This document shows, in pieces, positions 57,582 through 64,000 of a stretch of DNA of 64,000 bases. The DNA comes from Brevibacillus migulae (GTDB lineage Bacteria > Bacillota > Bacilli > Brevibacillales > Brevibacillaceae). The number at the start of each line of letters is the position of its first letter. The stretch's first letter is position 1. Position numbers and translations under genes: made by a program. The DNA is taken from NCBI RefSeq assembly GCF_004521915.1, contig NZ_SDKD01000008.1:33000-96999 (forward strand). Direction: 5' to 3'. Below the pieces are notes generated by a model that did no database searches, was not told where the DNA came from, and worked only from the letters and a program-made list of their open reading frames with translations.

Positions 57582-58451
57582 ATGACGTTGACAAAAGAGG
57601 AACTGGTCAGCCAGGCAAAACAGCTGACGCTGGAGCAGAAAAATGCAAAGCTTGGGGAACTGCTTCAACAACTCGGGACTGTCCTGATCGCGTTTTCCGG
57701 GGGAGTCGACAGCACCTTTTTGTTGGCGAGAGCCGTACAAGAGCTGAGAGAAAACGCGATCGCGGTAACCGCCTCCTCGGAGACGTTTCCGGTCCGTGAA
57801 TTTGAAGCAGCCAAGCATTTGGCAAAGCGGCTGCAAGCACGCTTTGTCACGACTGAGATCAATGAGCTGGACAATCCGAATTTTGCCTCCAATCCGGTGA
57901 ATCGCTGCTTCTATTGCAAAGACGGGCTGTATTCCCATTTGGGTGACTTAGCCGAACAAAATCAATGGAATGCGGTGATCTGTGACGGCGCAAACATGGA
58001 CGATCTGGGCGACTATCGTCCGGGACGTATCGCGGCGGCCCAGCGTGGGGTGCGCAGCTTGCTGCAGGAGGCTGGCTTTTACAAGGATGAGATTCGCCAG
58101 CTGTCCAAGGAAATGGGATTGCCGACCTGGAACAAGCCTTCCTTTGCCTGCCTGTCCTCGCGCATCCCGTATGGCACGGAGATTACGCTGGAGAAGATCA
58201 ATCAGATTGATCAGGCGGAAGGGTACTTGCTTAGTCTTGGCTTGCACCAGATCCGCGTGCGTCACCATGACAATATTGCACGCATTGAGGTAGGCCGTGA
58301 TGAATTCCCGCTTGTCTTCGCGCACCATGACGAGATCAACCGGACTTTGCGTGACATCGGTTTTCAATATGTGACTCTTGATCTGATGGGCTATCAGACA
58401 GGCAGCTTGAATGCTGTCCTCGGGACGGAAGTGAAAGCGCAGCATGGGTAA
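57582..58451 (+). CDS. larE: LarE, ATP-dependent sacrificial sulfur transferase
   Basis: Makes the sulfur atoms of the nickel-pincer cofactor (NPN) by giving up a cysteine sulfur. The 289 residues have the PP-loop motif SGGVDST at 39-45 and the sacrificial Cys190 in SFACLSSRIPYG. NPVNRCFYCKDGLYSHL holds additional cysteines. AAGGAGGAG precedes ATG 57582. It overlaps larB by eight bases. The other cofactor gene, larC, and a lactate racemase are not in the window. Confidence 0.93.
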   Translation: MTLTKEELVSQAKQLTLEQKNAKLGELLQQLGTVLIAFSGGVDSTFLLARAVQELRENAIAVTASSETFPVREFEAAKHLAKRLQARFVTTEINELDNPNFASNPVNRCFYCKDGLYSHLGDLAEQNQWNAVICDGANMDDLGDYRPGRIAAAQRGVRSLLQEAGFYKDEIRQLSKEMGLPTWNKPSFACLSSRIPYGTEITLEKINQIDQAEGYLLSLGLHQIRVRHHDNIARIEVGRDEFPLVFAHHDEINRTLRDIGFQYVTLDLMGYQTGSLNAVLGTEVKAQHG

Positions 58452-59193
58452 TGTAAAGGAAGTACTGGCAGCTGTTCAGGCGGGCGCGATCAGCTTGGAG
58501 GAAGCGGAGGAGCAGCTCACGAGAATCAGTGATCTGGGCTTTGCTTCTCTTGATTTGGAAAGGCAAAAACGAACCGGGTTTCCCGAGGTCATTTTTTCTG
58601 CGGGAAAAAGTGTAGACCAATTGATATCCATCTTTCAACGGTTAATGGGACATCAGTCGGTCGTATTGGCGACGCGTGTCTCACAGGAGCAGCGGGAAGG
58701 CCTGCTTCAAGCCATTCCCCAGATACACAGTGATCCGGAAGCCGGTATCGCGATCTGGAGTAGAGAGCCGCTCCAGCCGCAGCGCAGCGGCTATGTAGCC
58801 ATCGTGACAGCCGGGACATCCGACTGGCGGGTCGCCCAGGAAGCCGCTTGGACGGTCCGCTGCTTCGGCAGTGAGGCGAGAGTCATCGCGGATGTGGGAG
58901 TGGCGGGTATCCACCGCTTGTTCAATCGTCTGGACGAAATTCGCGGGGCTTGTGCCATCGTATGTGTGGCCGGGATGGAAGGCGCATTGGCCAGCGTGGT
59001 GGCAGGACTGGTGGATAAACCGGTGATTGCCGTGCCGACCAGCGTGGGGTATGGTGCGAATTTTGGCGGGATGTCCGCTCTCTTGACGATGCTCAACTCC
59101 TGTGCCAATGGAGTAGCGGTCGTCAATATCGACAACGGTTTCGGTGCGGGCTATATGGCGGGCATGATCCATCGGATGGCGCTGCCTGAATAA
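58444..59193 (+). CDS. larB: LarB, P2CMN/NPN cofactor carboxylase
   Basis: AIR-carboxylase-like enzyme that carboxylates and hydrolyses nicotinic acid adenine dinucleotide at the start of nickel-pincer cofactor synthesis. The 249 residues comprise an N-terminal helical region, GYVAIVTAGTSDWRVAQEAAWTVRCFG, DVGVAGIHRL, and CVAGMEGALASVVAGLVDKPVIAVPTSVGYGANFGG, as in PurE-related LarB. It overlaps larE, so translation is coupled. It ends before a strong terminator. Confidence 0.93.
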   Translation: MGNVKEVLAAVQAGAISLEEAEEQLTRISDLGFASLDLERQKRTGFPEVIFSAGKSVDQLISIFQRLMGHQSVVLATRVSQEQREGLLQAIPQIHSDPEAGIAIWSREPLQPQRSGYVAIVTAGTSDWRVAQEAAWTVRCFGSEARVIADVGVAGIHRLFNRLDEIRGACAIVCVAGMEGALASVVAGLVDKPVIAVPTSVGYGANFGGMSALLTMLNSCANGVAVVNIDNGFGAGYMAGMIHRMALPE

Positions 59194-59196
59194 AAA

Positions 59197-59235
59197 GAAG
59201 AGGGCTGTCCCGTGTAAATGGCGGGACAGCCCTTT
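59197..59235. terminator. Bidirectional terminator between larB and the AraC gene
   Basis: AGGGCTGTCCCG and CGGGACAGCCCT pair, with a T-run best on the minus strand (CTTCTTTTT). Confidence 0.85.
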
Positions 59236-60058
59236 AACCGTATTGACGGTATTCCTCAGGTGAAATGCCAACAACCGTACGAAAATCTCTGATGAAATGC
59301 GAATGATCATAGTAGCCGAGTTCGATGGAAATATCGAGCCAATCCCGCAAGCCTTCTCGATCGATTCGCTCCGCAGCTTCATGCAATCGGAATCGTTGGA
59401 TGACCGATTTGGGGCTTACTCCCACATAACGAGCGAACAATCGTTGCAGCGTTCGAATATTCATCCCTGTCCGTTCGACCACGTCCTCTACTTTGAGGAT
59501 GTCTCGTTGGTCGCGAATCGCGGAGACAATCGATGCGACGATTTCCACATTCGGGTCACGTTCCGGCAGGTGTTCTGTTAAAAAGGCTTCCACGCGTTGT
59601 ACCATGCGCCCATCAGTCGGTTGATCCAAAATCTCGTCGTGAAGCGGGGGGATTTTGGGGCCGAATACTTCTTCCAACCCAATAGAACCCCCCGTAAGCA
59701 TGGAGACAGGTGAATTCAGGAATGGATAAAACCCGCCTGGGCGGAATTTAATGCCGAACACATGGCCATGGCCTTGAAGGATGTGGACGGAAGTCGTTTT
59801 ATTGACACCGTAAATGCGGGAACCGTCTTTTTCGAAAACGAGATTGATGTTGGGATAGGCAATCACCTTACTTGCATAAGGTTCTTGGCCGCGCAAATCC
59901 CATCGGACCGTCCAGTAATGCTGCACGAAATATCCAATATCTTGAGAAGGCTGATAGCGATTCAGCGTAAACTTCTGTTCGCTCGTTTGCGGATGAAGGA
60001 TTCCCTTTGGCAGTTTTCTGCTTGTTTCCAAGCGTTGCGTATCCGCCTTCACGTCCAT
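59234..60058 (-). CDS. AraC-family transcriptional regulator
   Basis: A 274-residue DNA-binding regulator. The N-terminal part (about 28-150: FVQHYWTVRWDLRG, HVFGIKFRPGGFYPFL) is the sensor-like domain often found with AraC regulators (DUF6597-type). The C-terminal HTH pair begins about residue 180, with TGMNIRTLQRLFARYVGVSPKSVIQRFRL and ELGYYDHSHFIRDFRTVVGISPEEYRQ. GGGAGGAA precedes ATG 60058. It is divergent from the START-like gene at 60177, a possible target. Confidence 0.9.
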   Translation of the reverse strand: MDVKADTQRLETSRKLPKGILHPQTSEQKFTLNRYQPSQDIGYFVQHYWTVRWDLRGQEPYASKVIAYPNINLVFEKDGSRIYGVNKTTSVHILQGHGHVFGIKFRPGGFYPFLNSPVSMLTGGSIGLEEVFGPKIPPLHDEILDQPTDGRMVQRVEAFLTEHLPERDPNVEIVASIVSAIRDQRDILKVEDVVERTGMNIRTLQRLFARYVGVSPKSVIQRFRLHEAAERIDREGLRDWLDISIELGYYDHSHFIRDFRTVVGISPEEYRQYG

Positions 60059-60176
60059 AAAAGTTCCTCCCTTGTCGCGTTTTTACAATACAACGTTCCA
60101 TGATTTTCCTATACTAAGCGTAGCAGTGGAATGAGCCAAGCGCAAATTGATTTCGCAAGCTAGGAGGTGCTTTTTT

Positions 60177-60626
60177 ATGGATTTGCATTACGAGGTGTAC
60201 ATCGGGGCAGAACCGGAAGACGTCTGGGAGGTTCTTGTCTCTGATGAAGGTGTTTCCAAGATATTTTACGGCAGTGTGATCCGCTCCACATTCCAGGTAG
60301 GGGACGAGCTTACCTATGTAGGGCCGGGCAATGATGGAGATGAGACTGTGCACATATACGGCAAGATTCTGGCGTTTGAGCCGAATCGGGCCTTCAGCTT
60401 TTTGGAGCATCCAGGCCCGTCTTACCATGCCAATCATGCCGAGCTGCAGACTCGTGTCACGTTCACCCTTGAGCCTGTAGGGGAATGCACAAAACTGCGT
60501 TTGGTCAATGATCAGTGGCCGGCCAATCACCCGAGCTATGAAAACATCAAAAATGGTTGGTCGATGATACTGAGCAACATCAAAACGTATGCGGAAACAG
60601 GAAAGACGCTGAACTTCGGCTATTAA
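60177..60626 (+). CDS. SRPBCC/START-like protein (AHSA1 type)
   Basis: A 149-residue protein with the SRPBCC hydrophobic-pocket fold: LHYEVYIGAEPEDVWEVLVSDEG at the start and GEKCTKL-type GECTKLRLVNDQW near residues 102-115, then the long C-terminal helix (NIKNGWSMILSNIKTYAETGK). AGGAGGTG precedes ATG 60177; an earlier in-frame ATG at 60147 has no such site. It faces the AraC regulator, which suggests joint regulation. Ligand is unknown. Confidence 0.85.
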   Translation: MDLHYEVYIGAEPEDVWEVLVSDEGVSKIFYGSVIRSTFQVGDELTYVGPGNDGDETVHIYGKILAFEPNRAFSFLEHPGPSYHANHAELQTRVTFTLEPVGECTKLRLVNDQWPANHPSYENIKNGWSMILSNIKTYAETGKTLNFGY

Positions 60627-60628
60627 AA

Positions 60629-60672
60629 GAGAAGGGCTGTCCCGTGGTCATGTGCCATGGGCAGCCCTTTTT
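60629..60672 (+). terminator. Terminator after the START-like gene
   Basis: GAAGGGCTGTCCCGTGG and CCATGGGCAGCCCTTTTT pair. Its 5' arm shares AGGGCTGTCCCGTG with the terminator at 59197. Confidence 0.85.
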
Positions 60673-60689
60673 CATGTCGCAACCATTTT

Positions 60690-61064
60690 CTATGCCCCTT
60701 GACGATTTCGCTCATCTCCATTGCGCAGATCCATGCGCGACTTGATCGGGATGAAGAGATCGATAATCCCGATGACGAGCGACGCAAGCAATGCTCCCAG
60801 TATCGTGACATAGAATCCCCTCACGACAAACTGTGTGAAATAGATGACCAGTGCACTTACGAGAAATCCGATGATCCCCCGATTGTAAGGGGATATTTTA
60901 TCCCCGAATATCGCCTCGACGATCCATCCGATACCTGCGATCACCAAGGCCGCAAGAAAAGCGGTCCAGAAGCTGTTCACCGAAAATCCAGGAACGAGAA
61001 AGCCGACAAACATCAATACCACAGCTGCTACGACAAAACGGATGATGTGACGCACGATGGTCAT
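60690..61064 (-). CDS. YvlD-like membrane protein (Phage_holin_4_2 family)
   Basis: A 124-residue membrane protein with about four spans: HIIRFVVAAVVLMFVGFLVPGF (6-27), AFLAALVIAGIGWIVEAIFG (35-54), RGIIGFLVSALVIYFTQFVVRGF (62-84) and a last span near 86-106. This is the YvlD/Phage_holin_4_2 family of chromosomal membrane proteins, often under envelope-stress sigma factors; no phage genes surround it. AAGGAGG precedes ATG 61064. A basic, hydrophilic tail ends the protein. Confidence 0.85.
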   Translation of the reverse strand: MTIVRHIIRFVVAAVVLMFVGFLVPGFSVNSFWTAFLAALVIAGIGWIVEAIFGDKISPYNRGIIGFLVSALVIYFTQFVVRGFYVTILGALLASLVIGIIDLFIPIKSRMDLRNGDERNRQGA

Positions 61065-61245
61065 ATAAATTCCTCCTTTGCTCGTAGTTGTACTAACATT
61101 ATTGGCAGTCTCAAAGAATCTATGTGCTGAATTGCGATGTAAAATTTATCATTTCCATCGGTCAATGCTATAATGGAGGGAATAATCACAGAAAAAGAAT
61201 CGTTCAACATAGCAGAAACGGTCGAAAGCTTGAAGGAGGATCATC

Positions 61246-63600
61246 GTGGAACAACGGGTATTGAAAACCCTTGAGTATGATAAAATCGTTGCCCTGCTGG
61301 TGGAAAAAGCCACGTCCAATGTTGGAAAAGAAAAAGCCCAAGCGCTCTTTCCTTCATCCAACATGGATCAGGTGCGTTTTTCCCAGCAAGCCACCACAGA
61401 AGGGGCGACTGTGCTACGTCTAAAAGGAAGCGTACCGCTTGGCGGAATTCGCGATATACGCAGCTCGTCTCAACGCGCTCGTCTCGGGTCGATGTTGGCC
61501 CCGATGGAGCTGATGGACATCGCCAGCACCATCTTTGCGGGACGTCGTCTCAAGACCATGCTGCTGGATGTGTGTGAGGAAAATGAACTGCCGATCATCA
61601 AAGCGGAAGCAGAGCGGATCGAAGGACTGCGTGAGCTGGAATCCGAAATCAAACGCTGCATCGATGAAAATGGCGACGTACTCGACAGCGCCAGTCCTGA
61701 GCTGCGTACAATCCGCCAAGAGATCAGACAATTGGAGTCGCGTATTCGGGAAAAGCTCGATCAGATGGTACGTTCCTCCAGTTATCAGAAGATGCTGATG
61801 GAGTCGATCATCACGATTCGCGGCGATCGCTTCGTCATCCCGGTTAAACAAGAGTACCGCCATGTCTTCGGGGGAATTGTTCATGATCAGTCGGCATCCG
61901 GTGCTACGCTGTTTATTGAGCCGGAAGCGATTGTCACCATGAACAACAAGCTGCGTGAGTTCCGCTTGAAAGAGGAGCGGGAAGTGGAGAAAATTCTTTA
62001 TCAGCTCACAGAACGGGTGGCCGAACAGCTTGAGCCGTTGAAGGAAAATGTTGAGGCGCTTGCGGAGCTGGATTTCATTTTTGCCAAAGCGCAGCTGGCC
62101 TACAGTATGAAGGCAATCGGTCCGAAGCTCAATGACCGCGGATATATCCGGCTGCGAAAAGGCCGCCATCCGTTGATTTCCCGCGATGTGGTCGTGCCGA
62201 TTGATGTGGAGCTGGGCGGTGAGTATACCGCGATCGTCGTGACAGGCCCGAATACGGGGGGGAAAACCGTTTCCTTAAAGACGGTCGGGCTGCTTTCCTT
62301 GATGACCATGTCAGGGTTGCACATACCGGCTGAGGAAGAAAGCGAGATGACGGTCTTCTCTTCTATTTTCGCGGATATCGGGGATGAACAGTCGATCGAG
62401 CAAAGCTTGTCGACATTCTCCAGCCATATGACCAATATCATTCACATCCTGAAATCGATGGACGAGCGCAGCCTTGTGCTGTTTGACGAGCTGGGCGCAG
62501 GTACGGACCCGACGGAGGGCGCTGCCTTGGCGATGTCCATCATCGACCATGTGATCGATAAAAAGGCGCGCCTCATCGCGACCACCCACTACAGCGAGCT
62601 GAAGGCATACGCCTACGAGCGGCCGGAAGCGATCAATGCGAGTGTGGAATTTGATGTTCAGACGCTTCGTCCGACCTATCGCTTGCTGGTCGGGGTTCCC
62701 GGGCGATCCAATGCGTTCGCCATCTCGAGACGGTTGGGCCTGCCAGAGGAAATCATCGAGCGCGCCAAAGGCTCGATCAGCGAGGAAGAGAATCAAGTGG
62801 AAATGATGATCGCCTCGTTGGAACGCAACCGGAAAAAGGCCGAGCAGGAACGGCACGATGCGGAAGCGCTGCGCAAGGAATCGGAGGAGCTGCGCAAGCA
62901 ATTGGAGGAAGAGCGGGCCCGTTTTGCCGAGGAGAAAAACCGCTTGCTGGAAAAAGCGGAGGAAGAAGCGCGCCTCGCCGTCCAATTGGCCAAGGAAGAG
63001 GCGGACACCATCATTCGCGAGCTGCGCGGCATGATGAAGGAAGGCATCGATATCAAAGAGCATAAGCTGATTGATGCGAAAAAACGCCTGGGCGAGGCTG
63101 TCCTCGAGCTGGAAAAGGAAAAAGTGAAAAAACCGGCAAAAGCCGTGCGCGCGACGCAAATCAAGCCAGGCGATGAAGTGATGGTGACGAGCTTCAATCA
63201 GCGCGGGACGGTGCTGGAAAAAACAGGCAGCAAAGAGTTTCTGGTGCAGATCGGCATCATGAAGATGAAAGTCAAGCAGGACGATATGCACGTGGTCAAT
63301 CCGGTGAAAGCCGAGCCGCAGGTCACTTACACCTCTGTCAAAAGAGCCCGCGGCAATGTCAAAATGGAGCTGGATCTGCGCGGCTTCAAGGTAGAGGATG
63401 GCCTGCGCGAAATTGATCAGTATCTGGATGAGGCCTTGCTAGCGGGTCTGCATACCGTCTCCATCATTCACGGACACGGAACCGGGGCGCTGCGCAAGGC
63501 CGTGCAGGACTATCTCCGCCATCACCGGCTGGTGAAGTCCCATCGACTAGGGGGACAAGGGGAAGGCGGCGTTGGAGCCACCATTGTCGAGTTAAAGTAG
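61246..63600 (+). CDS. mutS2: MutS2 endonuclease/ribosome-rescue ATPase
   Basis: A 784-residue MutS2 protein. Core and lever regions span about 1-300. Walker A is GPNTGGKT at 334-341, with the Walker B LVLFDELGAGTDPTEG near 408-423. A charged coiled coil (KKAEQERHDAEALRKESEELRKQ...) follows at about 525-630, then KOW-like region near 640-690 and a C-terminal Smr domain from about 706 with LDLRG (709-713) and HGHGTGALR. In B. subtilis MutS2 splits collided ribosomes. It starts GTG 61246 after AAGGAGG; TATAAT at 61169-61174 may be the promoter. Confidence 0.95.
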   Translation: MEQRVLKTLEYDKIVALLVEKATSNVGKEKAQALFPSSNMDQVRFSQQATTEGATVLRLKGSVPLGGIRDIRSSSQRARLGSMLAPMELMDIASTIFAGRRLKTMLLDVCEENELPIIKAEAERIEGLRELESEIKRCIDENGDVLDSASPELRTIRQEIRQLESRIREKLDQMVRSSSYQKMLMESIITIRGDRFVIPVKQEYRHVFGGIVHDQSASGATLFIEPEAIVTMNNKLREFRLKEEREVEKILYQLTERVAEQLEPLKENVEALAELDFIFAKAQLAYSMKAIGPKLNDRGYIRLRKGRHPLISRDVVVPIDVELGGEYTAIVVTGPNTGGKTVSLKTVGLLSLMTMSGLHIPAEEESEMTVFSSIFADIGDEQSIEQSLSTFSSHMTNIIHILKSMDERSLVLFDELGAGTDPTEGAALAMSIIDHVIDKKARLIATTHYSELKAYAYERPEAINASVEFDVQTLRPTYRLLVGVPGRSNAFAISRRLGLPEEIIERAKGSISEEENQVEMMIASLERNRKKAEQERHDAEALRKESEELRKQLEEERARFAEEKNRLLEKAEEEARLAVQLAKEEADTIIRELRGMMKEGIDIKEHKLIDAKKRLGEAVLELEKEKVKKPAKAVRATQIKPGDEVMVTSFNQRGTVLEKTGSKEFLVQIGIMKMKVKQDDMHVVNPVKAEPQVTYTSVKRARGNVKMELDLRGFKVEDGLREIDQYLDEALLAGLHTVSIIHGHGTGALRKAVQDYLRHHRLVKSHRLGGQGEGGVGATIVELK

Positions 63601-63634
63601 TGCTGACGCCAATTGGCAAAAAGGGGGAGCGTCA

Positions 63635-64000
63635 TTGGCAGATTTATTGCACAATCCATACATTGCGGTCACCGCGTATTACACGGTGACCGGTCTAGCC
63701 ATGATCTTGTTTCTTACCATCTTTGAGCTGGTCACCCGTTATCGTGTCTGGGATGAATTGAGAAGAGGAAATCTCGCAGTGGCCATGGCAACAGGGGGAA
63801 AAATTTTTGGCGTGGCCAACATTTTTCGCTTCTCCATCGAGCAGCACGATAGCATGGGGCAAGCGTTGATCTGGGGATCATTCGGCTACCTGCTGCTGCT
63901 GGCAAGCTACTTCATTTTTGAATTCATGACACCAAGCTACAACGTAGATCAGGAAATCGCCCAAGACAATCGGGCAGTCGGATTTATTGCGATGGTCATC
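63635..64000 (+). CDS. DUF350 family membrane protein (partial, runs off the window)
   Basis: The first 122 codons of a membrane protein, open to the window end. TTG 63635 with GGGGGAG is the start. Spans are seen in AYYTVTGLAMILFLTIFELVTRY (about 14-36), GNLAVAMATGGKIFGVANIFRFS (about 47-69) and IWGSFGYLLLLASYFIFEF (about 79-97). The repeated A-[VM]-A-x-G-x-[KR] motif near AVAMATGGKI, and AVGFIAMV at the end, fit the DUF350 (UPF0719) family. It lies 34 bases after mutS2 and is probably in its operon. Confidence 0.7.
   Translation, partial: MADLLHNPYIAVTAYYTVTGLAMILFLTIFELVTRYRVWDELRRGNLAVAMATGGKIFGVANIFRFSIEQHDSMGQALIWGSFGYLLLLASYFIFEFMTPSYNVDQEIAQDNRAVGFIAMVI

Noticed and set aside
60690..61064. 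Prophage holin
   Set aside because: The Phage_holin_4_2 name covers chromosomal YvlD-type proteins, and no other phage gene is nearby.

Overview
The window reads as chromosomal DNA from a spore-forming Gram-positive bacterium of the order Bacillales, most likely Brevibacillus or a close relative in the Paenibacillaceae. Evidence for this: spore genes (gerQ-cwlJ, sspI, ytxC, a CotF-like coat gene), three T-box leaders, an L20-type leader before infC-rpmI-rplT, LicT/RAT antitermination with cre boxes, menaquinone synthesis through MqnC (futalosine route), and a gene order ysdA-ysdC-sspI-trmH-like-pheST-zapA-mutS2 that recalls Bacillus subtilis. No prophage, integrase, transposase, CRISPR array, rRNA or tRNA gene was seen.

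Layout. 1-5410: half of a palindromic repeat, a terminator-containing leader, then ugpC-ugpA-ugpE-ugpB-glpQ for uptake and hydrolysis of glycerol-3-phosphate compounds. 5480-10300: an aryl-beta-glucoside module (6-phospho-beta-glucosidase, LicT antiterminator, BglP PTS permease); each gene has its own RAT/terminator leader, and two have perfect cre boxes. 10380-13170: 3-hydroxyacyl-CoA dehydrogenase, a bacterial GRAS-like protein and TmrB. 13260-16490: a macrolide-type resistance cassette (ABC-F plus Mef-like MFS pump) behind a leader with two short peptides, two terminators and a hairpin that hides the ABC-F ribosome binding site. 16590-19800: class II ribonucleotide reductase with paired NrdR boxes, divergent from a hemerythrin-like gene with an Fnr-type site. 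19860-25760: small membrane, acetyltransferase, PilZ and spore-coat genes. 25936-27600: mqnC, then two palindromic repeats. 27800-32520: ytxC, T-box thrS, L20 leader, infC-rpmI-rplT. 32660-43150: a chemoreceptor, cysH-sat, and the T-box ilvB-ilvN-ilvC-leuA-leuB operon. 43220-50460: ktrB, two DedA proteins, ysdB, moaB, a B12/radical SAM enzyme with an apparent AUU start, ysdA-like and ysdC. 50470-64000: sspI, ktrA, an RNA methyltransferase, DUF2225, T-box pheST, zapA, larE-larB, an AraC regulator, a START-like protein, YvlD-like, mutS2 and the start of a DUF350 gene.

The most unusual region is 13260-13715. An eight-residue leader peptide ends in Arg-Ile-Arg (the R-x-R arrest class) and overlaps the base of a terminator. 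A second ten-residue leader peptide ends where the anti-Shine-Dalgarno arm of a long hairpin begins. Together they suggest layered transcriptional and translational attenuation of an intrinsic ABC-F/MFS resistance pair. Other unexplained structure: the palindromic repeat family (1-117 and 27113-27598) and a multi-stem leader before a DedA gene (48158-48298).
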